A DNA stretch of 64,000 nucleotides from an uncultured Bacilli bacterium (GCA_934090935.1 CAKOKD010000004.1:1-64000), one strand, 5' to 3'; counted from the stretch's first letter, positions 35,505 to 45,249 are shown. Notes: generated from the letters alone by a model not told the origin. Numbers and translations: made by a program.

Positions 35505-38500
35505 TTATTTTATCATATTTACAATTTCGTCAAGGAGTTTAACTTCATAATAGATGAAATGCTTATCTAAATTAACTTTTGGTAAACTTATATAAATTCT
35601 CTTCATTTTATAAGCAAGTCTAAATTTTGGATTGATGTTATATGCGATTAAGAACAGTTTATCTCCTTCTATTTTATTAGAGACTTCCTCACTTAATTCT
35701 AATTCAATTAATGATTCTGTTTGTTTTACTCGTGTAATATTTAAAAGGCGTGCAAGTTTTTCAAACCATTCTTCATACATATATATTTCCATTTTTTCAT
35801 CAACAACACCAAAACGATCTTCAATTTCCTCTTTAGCTTTCAACAAAGACTTTTCATCTTTAATTTCATTGATAATTTTATGGATTTCAATTTTTATATC
35901 TTCTTCTTTTACAAATGTATCATCAATATGATTTTCAACCTCAATAAGTGGATTAGCATCATCTTCCTCTTCAACTATTTCACCCTTTAAGCGTTTTATT
36001 TCATCATTAACCATTTGAGTATAAAGTTCAAGGCCAACAGAGTCAACAAAGCCTGCTTGTTCACTTCCAAGTAAATCTCCTGCACCTCTTATAGATAAAT
36101 CTCGCATCGCGATTTTATAGCCTGATCCAAGTTCAGTAAAATCTTTGATTGATTGAAGTCGTTTCTTTGCTGTTTCTGTTAAAATCCTTGATGGTTTATA
36201 CATTAAATAAGCATATGCAATTTTATCACTTCTTCCAACTCTTCCTCGAAGTTGGTATAGTTGAGAAAGTCCAAAATTATCGGCATCTATTATAATCAAA
36301 GTATTAACATTTGGTATATCAATACCGGTTTCTATGATAGTTGTACATAATAATATATCATATTTATAATCAATATAATCACTTACCACTTTTTCAAGTT
36401 CATTCTTATCCATTTGACCATGAGCAATTGCAATTCTTGCCTCTGGTACTAATTTTTTTATCTTAGTAAGTTCATCTTCAATGCTTTGAACTTTATTATA
36501 AAGAATAAACACTTGCCCATCTCTAGACATTTCTTTATAAATTGCATCTTTGATTAAAACATCATTTTCTTCCAAAACATAAGTTTGAACAGGATAACGA
36601 TTCACTGGAGCTGTATCAATAATAGATAAATCTCGAAGCCCACTCATTGCCATTTTTAAAGTTCTAGGTATTGGCGTGGCTGATAAAGTAAGAACATTAA
36701 CATTATTTTTTAATTCTTTAATCTTTTCTTTATGAGTTACCCCAAATCTTTGTTCTTCATCAATAACAAGAAGTCCAAGATTTTTATAATCAATTTTATC
36801 ATTAAGAAGTTTGTGTGTACCAAAAACAATATCAATAGTTCCTTCTTTTAAACCTTTGATTATACGATTAGTTTCTTTAACAGATACAAATCTATTAAGT
36901 AAAGCTATATTAATTGGATAATTTTTAAATCTTTCTAAAGCATTTTTATATTGTTGTCTTGAAAGCAATGTTGTTGGACAAAGATAAGCTACTTGATGTC
37001 CATTCATCACTGTTTTGAACATTCCTCTAAACGCAACCTCAGTTTTACCAAATCCTACATCACCACATAAAAGTCTATCCATTGGAACTTTTGAAGAAAG
37101 ATCGTGTTTTAGTTCCTTAATGCATTTTTCTTGATCACTTGTTGCCGTATATTGAAAATAAGAATCAAATACTTCTTCTTCAGGATAAGTCTTATAAGCA
37201 TCTCCAACTATATTATTTCTTGCAGCATATAATTTTATTAATTCTCCTGATATATCTTTTATCTTAGCTTTTACTTTCATCTTTGTTTTAGCCCAGTTTG
37301 TAGAATTCAATGAATTTATTTTAGGCTTAACACCATCAGCATCAGAAAATTTATATATTGAATTAATTTTTTCAACAGGAATATACACTTTATCATTACC
37401 TGCATAGTTTATTAATATATAATCTCTTTGCATTCCATTTTTAGTTAAAGCTTTTATTCCACCATATATTCCTATTCCATTACTTTGATGTACTACATAA
37501 TCTCCAATTTTTAAGTCATCAAAACTTTTAATTTTTCTTCCTAATTTATAAGAATTCTTATAGGTATTTACAACTTTTACATCATCAATATCATATTCGC
37601 TTATTACTGAATAGTTGCTTATTATAAAGCCTTCATTAACTTTTTTCTTTATAATATTAATTTCTCCATTAATAATAGTTCCTATATTAACATGTTCAAA
37701 CAACGATTCAATTGAATTAATTTGTCTATCATTACTTAAATATATAATTAAAGTATTTTTTTTATAAGTTGAAAGTACATAATCTTTTAAAGAATCATAA
37801 TTTCCTTTAAATTTTATCATTGGCTTTGAATTATAACTGATGCTATCGGCATAATTATTAACTGTTTCTACACGCATAAAATTATCAACCATAATTTCAT
37901 CATATTTATACATAAATGCTTCATCTGTATTTTTAGATTCGTTATAATCTTTGATATCTTCAAGAATTTTATTATAGCCATTCAATATTTGATTTTCATC
38001 AACAAAAAAAGTAAACGGCTTATTCATGTATTCATATAAAGAATTATGTTGGTCAGTAGAAACTTCTGAAAATGGCATAAGTTTAAAACTAGAAACTTCA
38101 TTTATTGATAGCTGAGTCTCTTCATTAAAAAATCTAATAGAATCAATTTCATCTCCAAAAAATTCCAATCTTATTGGATGTTCACTTTCTATTGGAAATA
38201 TATCTATGATATATCCACGTACAGCATACTCTCCAGTAGATGTTACAAGTGAATCTCGTGTATATCCTAGTTTATCTAAAAACGATAAGAGTTCATCTCT
38301 TTCATAATTTTTTCCTTTTTCTAATAGAAGTTCAAAATTAGTAGATTCCTTAATTGATGGTAAAAATCTCAAATATCCCATTAAATTAGTAACAACTATA
38401 CCGGAATGTTCTTTTAAATACTCTAAAGTTTCAAGGCGACGCACTTTTAAATCAGGTGATATTGCAAGAGCAACTGATGCTAAAAAATCATCCATGGGAA

Positions 38501-38696
38501 AAAGACAGACATCGTCTGTATACGTTTTCAAACCTTGATATATTTTATTTGCATCATATAAAGTATTAGTAACTATCAAAACATTTTCATGATTTTTATT
38601 ATAATAATTCAAATAATATTGAATAGTTAATTCTTCAGTCAATCCGCAAACATGATATCCATTTTTATATTTAAAAATATCACTCAAAAAATCCAT
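35505..38696 (-). CDS. mfd: transcription-repair coupling factor Mfd
   Basis: A DNA translocase that removes stalled RNA polymerase and brings in UvrA. The 1063-residue protein has the UvrB-homology part (1-300), the RNAP-interaction domain around IGDYVVHQSNGIGIYGGI, helicase motifs GDVGFGKTEVAFRG, DEEQRFGV and QLRGRVGRSDK, and the C-terminal TRCF domain. It is about 100 residues shorter than typical B. subtilis Mfd (1177). Preceded by AGGAGAAAAT; follows pth. Confidence 0.97.
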   Translation of the reverse strand: MDFLSDIFKYKNGYHVCGLTEELTIQYYLNYYNKNHENVLIVTNTLYDANKIYQGLKTYTDDVCLFPMDDFLASVALAISPDLKVRRLETLEYLKEHSGIVVTNLMGYLRFLPSIKESTNFELLLEKGKNYERDELLSFLDKLGYTRDSLVTSTGEYAVRGYIIDIFPIESEHPIRLEFFGDEIDSIRFFNEETQLSINEVSSFKLMPFSEVSTDQHNSLYEYMNKPFTFFVDENQILNGYNKILEDIKDYNESKNTDEAFMYKYDEIMVDNFMRVETVNNYADSISYNSKPMIKFKGNYDSLKDYVLSTYKKNTLIIYLSNDRQINSIESLFEHVNIGTIINGEINIIKKKVNEGFIISNYSVISEYDIDDVKVVNTYKNSYKLGRKIKSFDDLKIGDYVVHQSNGIGIYGGIKALTKNGMQRDYILINYAGNDKVYIPVEKINSIYKFSDADGVKPKINSLNSTNWAKTKMKVKAKIKDISGELIKLYAARNNIVGDAYKTYPEEEVFDSYFQYTATSDQEKCIKELKHDLSSKVPMDRLLCGDVGFGKTEVAFRGMFKTVMNGHQVAYLCPTTLLSRQQYKNALERFKNYPINIALLNRFVSVKETNRIIKGLKEGTIDIVFGTHKLLNDKIDYKNLGLLVIDEEQRFGVTHKEKIKELKNNVNVLTLSATPIPRTLKMAMSGLRDLSIIDTAPVNRYPVQTYVLEENDVLIKDAIYKEMSRDGQVFILYNKVQSIEDELTKIKKLVPEARIAIAHGQMDKNELEKVVSDYIDYKYDILLCTTIIETGIDIPNVNTLIIIDADNFGLSQLYQLRGRVGRSDKIAYAYLMYKPSRILTETAKKRLQSIKDFTELGSGYKIAMRDLSIRGAGDLLGSEQAGFVDSVGLELYTQMVNDEIKRLKGEIVEEEDDANPLIEVENHIDDTFVKEEDIKIEIHKIINEIKDEKSLLKAKEEIEDRFGVVDEKMEIYMYEEWFEKLARLLNITRVKQTESLIELELSEEVSNKIEGDKLFLIAYNINPKFRLAYKMKRIYISLPKVNLDKHFIYYEVKLLDEIVNMIK

Positions 38697-38704
38697 ATTT
38701 TCTC

Positions 38705-39250
38705 CTAATTATATTTACTCATCAATTCTTGAATACTCAATTTACTAAAATCTTCAATTATTTTATCAACAATAGAAAAACTATTTGACAATGTATTTAA
38801 TTCTTCTTTAGAAAATTTTGATAAAACATAATCTTTAGTATCCATATTTCTATTATGTGCAATTCCAACCTTTATTCTAGCAAAAGATGTAGAATTTAAA
38901 TATTTAATAATATCTTTTATTCCATTATGTCCACCACTTGAAGAATTAATCTTAATTCTTATTTTTCCAAACTCTAAATCCATATCATCTTGAATAACTA
39001 ACACATCGCTTAAATCTAACTTATAAAAATTTACAAAATCGTAAACAACCTTACCCGATAAATTCATATAACTTAAAGGCTTAATAAAAATATATTTTTC
39101 TCCACCAATATTAGTTTCATAATATTCCGCATTAAATTTTTTAGAATACTTTACATTTCCTAAATAATGATCCAACGACATAAAACCTATATTATGGCGA
39201 GTATTTTCATATTCTTTTCCTGGATTTCCCAAACCAACTACTAATTTCAT
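38705..39250 (-). CDS. pth: peptidyl-tRNA hydrolase
   Basis: A 181-residue hydrolase that recycles peptidyl-tRNA dropped from ribosomes. It has VGLGNPGKEYENTRHNIGF, with the catalytic His in TRHNIG, YMNLSGKVV and the lid region SSSGGHNGIKDII. The start at 39250 follows GGGAGGT. pth-mfd is the conserved spoVC-fin-mfd order with fin missing. Confidence 0.96.
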   Translation of the reverse strand: MKLVVGLGNPGKEYENTRHNIGFMSLDHYLGNVKYSKKFNAEYYETNIGGEKYIFIKPLSYMNLSGKVVYDFVNFYKLDLSDVLVIQDDMDLEFGKIRIKINSSSGGHNGIKDIIKYLNSTSFARIKVGIAHNRNMDTKDYVLSKFSKEELNTLSNSFSIVDKIIEDFSKLSIQELMSKYN

Positions 39251-39254
39251 TTTT

Positions 39255-39959
39255 TTACCTCCCAAAAATACCTTGATATGTTTTATTTTCATCAATATAT
39301 ACCGGTCGTTCTATTTTAACATAATCCTTTCCATTCAAAAGGGCTTCAATTAAAACAAGTGATGACTCCCCATTTCTATTATCATAAACTGGAACTATAG
39401 ATTTTATACCAAAATTATATTTTTTTAAACACTCAATAATATCTACAATTCGAGAACTAGTATGTATTAAATAAAAATATCCACCATTTTTTAAAGATTT
39501 AGCAGAAATGCGAACTACTTCGTCCAAATTAGTACTTATCTCATGACGCGCTTTAGCAAGCACTTGATTATCATTTAATACTTTATCATTATGATATATA
39601 AAATAAGGAGGATTACAGGTAACTACATCATATTTCTTTTTAGAATCAATATTTTTTATATCATCATTATAATAATTAATATTTTTTACATTATTTTTTT
39701 CAATAGACATTTTACCAAGTTCATATATTTCAGGTTGTAATTCATATGCATCTATCTTTATTCTATCACCAAATTTTTTGGATAAAATCAAAGGAATTGG
39801 TGCATTACCTGAACATAGATCCAATACATTTTTAGCATTTTTTCTAACCCTAACAAACTCAGCTAATAAAACTGAGTCTACTGAAAATTTAAAATATTTA
39901 CTATTTTGGTATATATACATATCATAATCATATAAATCATTTAATTCTGCTTGATTCAT
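39255..39959 (-). CDS. tRNA1(Val) adenine-N6 methyltransferase (TrmN6/YabB-like)
   Basis: A SAM-dependent N6-adenine methyltransferase with KNVLDLCSGNAPIPLILS (SAM site) and the catalytic VTCNPPYF. The 234-residue protein is likely to methylate tRNA at A37. The start could be the ATG at 39959 or GTG at 39965, which has GGAG at better spacing; both lie inside the end of ricT. Substrate is inferred from the family. Confidence 0.88.
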   Translation of the reverse strand: MNQAELNDLYDYDMYIYQNSKYFKFSVDSVLLAEFVRVRKNAKNVLDLCSGNAPIPLILSKKFGDRIKIDAYELQPEIYELGKMSIEKNNVKNINYYNDDIKNIDSKKKYDVVTCNPPYFIYHNDKVLNDNQVLAKARHEISTNLDEVVRISAKSLKNGGYFYLIHTSSRIVDIIECLKKYNFGIKSIVPVYDNRNGESSLVLIEALLNGKDYVKIERPVYIDENKTYQGIFGR

Positions 39960-40722
39960 AAACACATTTATCTCCATTTATTTCAACGGTATATTTTTTA
40001 TTCAAAACATCAATTGAAACAACTCTTCCTTTTCCATCTGGAGTTTCTACATATTCTCCAACTTTAGGTAAAAGTTTTCTATGACATGTATACACTTCAT
40101 CCTCATATGCAAGACAACAAAGAAGTCTTCCACAAGCTCCATTAATCTTGCTTGGATTTAATGCAATATTTTGATTTTTGGCCATACTGATGCTGATTGT
40201 ATCGATTCCATTTAAAAATGATGCACAACAAAGTGGTCTTCCACATTGACCAAGCCCACCAATCTCTTTAGATTTATCTCTTACTCCTATTTGATGAAGT
40301 TCAATTCTCGTTTTATATTTTGCAGCTATCTCCTTTACAACATCTCGAAAGTCAATTCTTTCATCTGCAATGAAGTTAAACATCAATTGCTTTCTATCCA
40401 AAGTATAAGTTGCATCTAAAAGTTTCATTTCAAGGTTTGCTTTTTTTACACATTCTCTTGCATAATCAAGAGCTATTTTAGCATCTTTTAAATTAGTAAG
40501 ATAATTATTGTAATCTTTTTTTGTTGATATTCTAATAACCGGTTTCATATCTTCTATATTAATATTTTTTGTTTCAGGGACATCAAGTTCATAAACTTTT
40601 GCAAATTGTTCACCCTTTTCAGTTTCTACAACAACAGTTAATTTATTTTTTAAATCTAAGTTATCATATTTAAAATAATATAATTTACCAGTATCTTTAA
40701 ATTTCACTCCACATATCTTCAT
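39937..40722 (-). CDS. ricT: RicT (YaaT), PSP1-domain regulator
   Basis: A 261-residue protein with the PSP1 domain and Cys-rich segments GGLGQCGRPLCCASFL and INGACGRLLCCLAYEDE, the signature of YaaT/RicT. In B. subtilis it forms the Ric complex with RicA and RicF, binds an iron-sulfur cluster, and helps RNase Y and the sporulation phosphorelay. GGGAGTAG lies before the ATG. Overlaps the methyltransferase gene. Confidence 0.94.
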   Translation of the reverse strand: MKICGVKFKDTGKLYYFKYDNLDLKNKLTVVVETEKGEQFAKVYELDVPETKNINIEDMKPVIRISTKKDYNNYLTNLKDAKIALDYARECVKKANLEMKLLDATYTLDRKQLMFNFIADERIDFRDVVKEIAAKYKTRIELHQIGVRDKSKEIGGLGQCGRPLCCASFLNGIDTISISMAKNQNIALNPSKINGACGRLLCCLAYEDEVYTCHRKLLPKVGEYVETPDGKGRVVSIDVLNKKYTVEINGDKCVYESSRIK

Positions 40723-40726
40723 ATAT

Positions 40727-41560
40727 CTACTCCCATAACAATATCATTTTGTTTAATATCAATTCTTTATTTAAATTAAATTTAAATTCATTTTGTATTT
40801 GTTCAATTAATTTTATTCTCTTAGTTAAGATTAATATATCATTTGTATCAACACTTACTAATATTTTATCAATCATATTTTTATCACAAGTAAGACGTTT
40901 TAATAAATAATCATATTTTATTATATACACTTTTCTTAATATATCAAGTATAGTTTCAATCTCAACTCTTTCTTTTTTAGCTATATTTTTTATTTGATTC
41001 ATCAAAACATACTTTTTAGTAGAATTTAGTTTAAACGCTAAATCTAATGTTTCATCAACAAATAGATATTGTTCATCATTAACACTTAATAAATCTTGCA
41101 AATTTTCATAAGGATAAATAAGTTTAAAAATCTCACATCTACTTTTAATAGTTGGTAACATTTTAGATATACTAGTTGTTATAAAAAAGCCAACAATATT
41201 TTTTTCAGGTTCTTCCAAAAATTTAAGAATTTTATTAGAAGCTGATATATTTAGTTTTTCAGCACTTTTTATTATATATATAGAATAACTTCCCATAACT
41301 GATGTTGTTGAAAATGAATCTAATATATTTTCAATTTGTACAACTTTAATATCTTTACCATCTGGTTCAACTGTAATTAAATCCGGAAAATTATTGTTAT
41401 CAATTAAATTATCAAATTCATGATTAGTAATAACTTTCAAAATATTTAAGATATCACTATATGTCTTTTCTATATTATTTGTCTCAAACAAAAAAGCATG
41501 AGAATTTTTTTTCTCAAGAAATGATTTTTCTATGTTATTAATAATTGCTTCTTTGTTCAT
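40727..41560 (-). CDS. holB: DNA polymerase III delta-prime subunit
   Basis: A 277-residue clamp-loader subunit. It has an AAA+ fold without a functional Walker A, as is usual for delta-prime, and the sensor region LEEPEKNIVGFFITTSISKM with PTIKSRCEIF. It works with DnaX and HolA to load the beta clamp. The ATG at 41560 follows GGTGATGAAT. It partners with dnaX and dnaN in this window. tmk, which precedes holB in Bacillus, is missing. Confidence 0.88.
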   Translation of the reverse strand: MNKEAIINNIEKSFLEKKNSHAFLFETNNIEKTYSDILNILKVITNHEFDNLIDNNNFPDLITVEPDGKDIKVVQIENILDSFSTTSVMGSYSIYIIKSAEKLNISASNKILKFLEEPEKNIVGFFITTSISKMLPTIKSRCEIFKLIYPYENLQDLLSVNDEQYLFVDETLDLAFKLNSTKKYVLMNQIKNIAKKERVEIETILDILRKVYIIKYDYLLKRLTCDKNMIDKILVSVDTNDILILTKRIKLIEQIQNEFKFNLNKELILNKMILLWE

Positions 41561-41565
41561 ATTCA

Positions 41566-41754
41566 TCACCAATAAAATTTATAGGCAAGTATTCCATATA
41601 TAATCAATCCAGGAAATCCTAAAATTGATGTTATAATTAAACTAAAATAATTGATTGGAACAAAATAACCTATTTTAACCAATATAATATTTAAACTATA
41701 AATTGTAATTGTTGAAAACACAAAGTTTTTTAACAATTTTTTTATTACTTTCAT
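41566..41754 (-). CDS. bofA: pro-sigma-K processing inhibitor BofA-like protein
   Basis: A 62-residue membrane protein with two helices; the second half PINYFSLIITSILGFPGLIIYG matches the BofA core (PxN, LGxPG). In B. subtilis BofA holds the SpoIVFB protease inactive until engulfment finishes. Position after recR is the Bacillus order (recR-yaaL-bofA, with yaaL missing). TGA is the stop and follows a TGG Trp codon, showing the standard code. GGTGATAAC precedes the ATG. Confidence 0.85.
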   Translation of the reverse strand: MKVIKKLLKNFVFSTITIYSLNIILVKIGYFVPINYFSLIITSILGFPGLIIYGILAYKFYW

Positions 41755-41792
41755 GTTATCACCATATTACAATATATTTTAATATACTTATT

Positions 41793-42389
41793 TTATGATA
41801 CTTCTTTTCTATCCAAAAGAGCTTGATCCAATGTTAGTGCATCAAGATAGTCAAGTTCCACTCCCATTGGAATTCCATAAGATAATCTAGTTATCTTAAC
41901 ATTTTTATTTTCTAATATTTTCTTAATATACAAAGTTGTTGTTTTTCCTTCAATAGAAGATTTTAACGCAACAATTACTTCTGCGTTTTCAACGCCTTCC
42001 AATCTTTTAACTAGACTGGATAAATTGATGTCTTCTGGATAAATACCATCCATTGGAGATATAAGTCCATTCAATACATGATATTTTCCATTAAAGCTTC
42101 CAGATTTTTCAAACATAAATACACTTTTATAATCTTCAACAACACATATAAGATCATTACGTCGATGTGAATTTGCACAAATATAACATTCGTCTTGATC
42201 AGTTAAATGTCCACAAATTTTACATCTATGTAATTTGCTTTTGCATTCTTTAATCGCATTTACAAAGTTATCAATATCTTCATCGCTTAATTCAAGTAAA
42301 GCTAAAGCATTTCTTTCAGCACTTTTTTCTCCAACTCCCGGTAATTTTTTAAATGACTCTATTACATTATTTAAACTGCTTGGATACAT
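41793..42389 (-). CDS. recR: recombination mediator RecR
   Basis: A 198-residue protein with N-terminal helix-hairpin-helix (KKLPGVGEKSAERNALALL), a four-Cys zinc site CKICGHLTD ... CYIC, and a Toprim domain (ICVVEDYKSVFMFEKSG). RecR acts with RecO in loading RecA. One base after ybaB; the dnaX-ybaB-recR order is conserved. Confidence 0.97.
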   Translation of the reverse strand: MYPSSLNNVIESFKKLPGVGEKSAERNALALLELSDEDIDNFVNAIKECKSKLHRCKICGHLTDQDECYICANSHRRNDLICVVEDYKSVFMFEKSGSFNGKYHVLNGLISPMDGIYPEDINLSSLVKRLEGVENAEVIVALKSSIEGKTTTLYIKKILENKNVKITRLSYGIPMGVELDYLDALTLDQALLDRKEVS

Positions 42390-42390
42390 A

Positions 42391-42690
42391 TTAAATCAAA
42401 CCACCAAGTTGTTTACCATAAACGCCAAGTTTTGATTCAACATCACGTTCAATTTTAGAAATAGCATCATTGAAAGCTATCTTTATCATATCTTCTAAAA
42501 TATCTAGATCTTCAACATCAAACTTTTCCATATTTTTAAACTTAACATTTTTTAATTTCTTGTCTCCGCTTAATACAACTTCAACTAATTCTGAACTACC
42601 AGTATATTCTGTAGAGTAAATTTCTTGTTGTTTTCTTTCTATTTCTTTTTGCATTCTTTGGGCTTGTGCCATTAAATTATTCATATTCAT
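42391..42690 (-). CDS. YbaB/EbfC nucleoid-associated protein
   Basis: A 99-residue homodimeric DNA-binding protein with the family start MAQAQRMQKEIERKQQEI, VEVVLSGDKKLKNVKF and a C-terminal helix EDMIKIAFNDAISK. AGGAGAAAA lies before ATG. Between dnaX and recR, the usual position. Confidence 0.95.
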   Translation of the reverse strand: MNMNNLMAQAQRMQKEIERKQQEIYSTEYTGSSELVEVVLSGDKKLKNVKFKNMEKFDVEDLDILEDMIKIAFNDAISKIERDVESKLGVYGKQLGGLI

Positions 42691-42701
42691 AATATTTTCT
42701 C

Positions 42702-44285
42702 CTATTCCATATTTACATTATTTGAGCCAAATATACTTTCAGCCAACTGACATGAATTATCATCTTTATTTATATAAATGGTTTCATCTATTAATTCATA
42801 CTTTTTATGTTTATCATATGTTGATAAAAATACTTTCCACTCTTGTTCAGTTAAAAACAAAAATTTATATTCCTTGTTTAAAACTTTTTTAAACTGAATT
42901 TCAAGTTCGTGTAGTTTTTTATTCCCAATTATTTTTGTGCTTTCACTTTTTGTTACAAGTAAAGCATAATCATTAGATACAATTTGAGGAATTGAATTTT
43001 TAACAATAGTTTTGAATTCTTTTAAATCGTTATTGTCTAAGTATGTATAAAATTCTTTCCATGATTCTATAAATGAAAGTTTATTTTCTTTACTTGCTGA
43101 TACTAAAGTATTGTTCATTCTAGTATCAATAAATTCTTTCGTTACTTTATAATAACTAGAATCATTTGCAGTTAACATTTCGTTTACGTCAACTTTAGTG
43201 TCTTTTGGAATTATTTCCCGGGAAATAATTTGATTAATATCACGACTACTTAAATTTACTTCATCATCATTTATAAATGATACTAACTCTAACTCCAGCA
43301 TCAAGAATCCATTTGAGTTAGAATTAAGTTTTCCTAATAAATCATTAAGTGAATTAATTATTTTTTTTAATTGTTTAAAAGCATTGTTGCTTACATTTTT
43401 TTGTTTTAAAGCAATAGCTTTATTTAAAAAGTATTCAATCATTTTATCAAGCAATAGTTTTATATCAATACCACATTTTTTTATATCTGATAATTTTGTT
43501 AATAAATCATCTAAATTATTATGAAGAATTGCAACATATAATTCTTCAATATCATCATCAGTTATTGTTCCATAATTTTGTTTTAAAACATCTATATTTA
43601 TTTCTTCACTTATCTTTGATAGTTGATCCAAAATACTTAGTGCATCTCTCATACAGCCATCAGATAAGAATGCAATCTCAGCCAAAGCATCATCTTCACT
43701 TTTTATATTTTCTTCTTCACAAATTTTTTTCAAATGTTCTGTTATTTCAGTCTTATCTATTCTTTGGAAATCAAATCTTTGGCATCTTGATAAAACTGTA
43801 ATTGGAACTTTTTGAATTTCCGTTGTAGCTAAAATGAAAATAACATTATGAGGTGGTTCTTCAAGTGTTTTTAAAAAAGCATTCCAAGCACTTGTTGATA
43901 ACATATGTACCTCATCTATTATATATATCTTATATTTACTATTAGTTGGAGCAATATTTACCGAATCAACTATATTTCTAATATCATCGACGCTATTGTT
44001 ACTTGCTGCATCTAGTTCAATTATATCTGGGCTTTGATTAAAATTTTTGCAGTTTTCACATTCTCCACAAGAGATACCATTTTGTGGATTCAAACAATTT
44101 AATGCTCGTGCAAATATTTTTGCTGTACTTGTTTTACCTGTTCCTCTCGGCCCAGTAAATATATATGCATGAGCTATTTTATCATTAATAATAGAATTCA
44201 CTAATATTTTTTTTATAGAATCTTGACCAACCAAATGATTAAAATCAGATGGTCTATATTTTCTGTATAACACCTTGTAGTCCAT
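42702..44285 (-). CDS. dnaX: DNA polymerase III gamma/tau subunit
   Basis: The clamp-loader ATPase: Walker A GPRGTGKTSTAKIF near residue 45, zinc site CGECENCKNF, DEVHML, SRC box LSRCQRFDFQ. At 527 residues it matches Gram-positive tau-like forms. The C-terminal part is poorly conserved. The coding sequence holds a perfect Noc-binding palindrome (43213-43226) encoding IISREII. Follows the tadA gene. Confidence 0.97.
   Translation of the reverse strand: MDYKVLYRKYRPSDFNHLVGQDSIKKILVNSIINDKIAHAYIFTGPRGTGKTSTAKIFARALNCLNPQNGISCGECENCKNFNQSPDIIELDAASNNSVDDIRNIVDSVNIAPTNSKYKIYIIDEVHMLSTSAWNAFLKTLEEPPHNVIFILATTEIQKVPITVLSRCQRFDFQRIDKTEITEHLKKICEEENIKSEDDALAEIAFLSDGCMRDALSILDQLSKISEEINIDVLKQNYGTITDDDIEELYVAILHNNLDDLLTKLSDIKKCGIDIKLLLDKMIEYFLNKAIALKQKNVSNNAFKQLKKIINSLNDLLGKLNSNSNGFLMLELELVSFINDDEVNLSSRDINQIISREIIPKDTKVDVNEMLTANDSSYYKVTKEFIDTRMNNTLVSASKENKLSFIESWKEFYTYLDNNDLKEFKTIVKNSIPQIVSNDYALLVTKSESTKIIGNKKLHELEIQFKKVLNKEYKFLFLTEQEWKVFLSTYDKHKKYELIDETIYINKDDNSCQLAESIFGSNNVNME
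43213..43226. promoter_or_regulatory. Noc-binding site inside dnaX
   Basis: ATTTCCCGGGAAAT, identical to the B. subtilis Noc-binding consensus, extended by AATT on both flanks to a perfect 22-bp palindrome (43209-43230). It is the only such site I found in the window. Confidence 0.8.
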
Positions 44286-44320
44286 AAGCTTTCACCTGAA
44301 TAAATTATATCATATTAACT

Positions 44321-44734
44321 TTATCTCTTACAATTATCTTTAAAGAATTGTGTCAATAAATCCTTATATTTTAAAGATTTATTGTCAATATCATTTATAA
44401 TACATTTGTTCGTTTTGTTATATATCTTTTTACTTTCGTTTCTGGGTATCAAATAATAAACGTTTTTTACTCGGGCTTCCTTAATAACATTCATACACAT
44501 ATCACATGGCTCAAGTGTGACATAAAGATCACAATCAAACAATCTAAAATCTTTTAATTTTTTATTTGCTTTACTTATTGCCATAATTTCAGCATGATTT
44601 ATTGTTAAATGTTTTTGCATGCGACTATTGTGAGCTTTAGAAATTATTTTATCATTTTTTACTATAAAAGCAGCAATTGGAACATCATTATGTTTTAAAG
44701 ATTTTAAAGATTCTTTTATTAGTTTATCTATCAT
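44321..44734 (-). CDS. tadA: tRNA adenosine(34) deaminase-like protein
   Basis: A 137-residue cytidine-deaminase-fold protein with zinc-binding and catalytic motifs HAEIMAI and PCDMCMNVI. TadA makes inosine at the wobble position of tRNA-Arg(ACG). At 137 residues it is a little shorter than usual (150-160), and the HxE and PCxxC motifs are intact. Start at 44734 follows GGAGGTAACC. tadA next to the SRP RNA and dnaX is the Bacillus order. Confidence 0.9.
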   Translation of the reverse strand: MIDKLIKESLKSLKHNDVPIAAFIVKNDKIISKAHNSRMQKHLTINHAEIMAISKANKKLKDFRLFDCDLYVTLEPCDMCMNVIKEARVKNVYYLIPRNESKKIYNKTNKCIINDIDNKSLKYKDLLTQFFKDNCKR

Positions 44735-44780
44735 GGTTACCTCCAAAAAAATGTTGAAAACTTTACATATATTTAAATAT

Positions 44781-44858
44781 AAAAAAAGCACACACAATTA
44801 GAGGTTGTTATGGCTGCTGTATTCCTACTCTGACCAGATTCCAACATAATTGTTGTGC
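44781..44858 (-). ncRNA. ffs: signal recognition particle RNA, small (4.5S) type
   Basis: On the minus strand the apical helix-8 core reads GGTCAGAGTAGGAATACAG then CAGCC, the SRP54-binding loop. The ends pair (GCACAACAATTA with TAATTGTGTGTGC) and a seven-T tail follows. About 70-78 nt, so it lacks the Alu domain of B. subtilis scRNA. Confidence 0.93.
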
Positions 44859-44864
44859 AAGTTA

Positions 44865-44893
44865 ATTATAGCAAAAAAGATAACATATAACAA
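44865..44893 (-). promoter_or_regulatory. SRP RNA promoter
   Basis: TTGTTA (44888-44893), 17 bases, TATAAT (44865-44870), seven bases before the inferred RNA start. Confidence 0.7.
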
Positions 44894-44955
44894 GATAAAA
44901 TGAATGTTCAAATTTTAAAAATTTGTTATTATATATAATTGATCTATATACTCAA

Positions 44956-44971
44956 TGTTTCACGTGAAACA
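44956..44971. promoter_or_regulatory. parS site 1
   Basis: Perfect TGTTTCACGTGAAACA, ParB-binding consensus. Confidence 0.93.
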
Positions 44972-45126
44972 TATTAATCTAAACATGCAAATTTAATCAA
45001 ATTAAAATAGTAATTAAATATATATCTAAATTTAAATATAGTATTTAAATTAACGTGTTATATGTTTAAGCAAAAAATTTTAAATGTTAATAAAATATTT
45101 TATGCTTTTATTGAAAAAAACAGTAA

Positions 45127-45142
45127 TGTTTCACGTGAAACA
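45127..45142. promoter_or_regulatory. parS site 2
   Basis: Perfect TGTTTCACGTGAAACA, 171 bases from site 1. Confidence 0.93.
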
Positions 45143-45233
45143 TTACAAAACATTATATATAAAGAAACAAAATGTCTCATTTGAATAAAATAACACATAT
45201 AAATTCAAAACGATTATTAGTTTTTATCTACTA

Positions 45234-45249
45234 TGTTTCACGTGAAACA
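45234..45249. promoter_or_regulatory. parS site 3
   Basis: Perfect TGTTTCACGTGAAACA, 107 bases from site 2. Confidence 0.93.
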
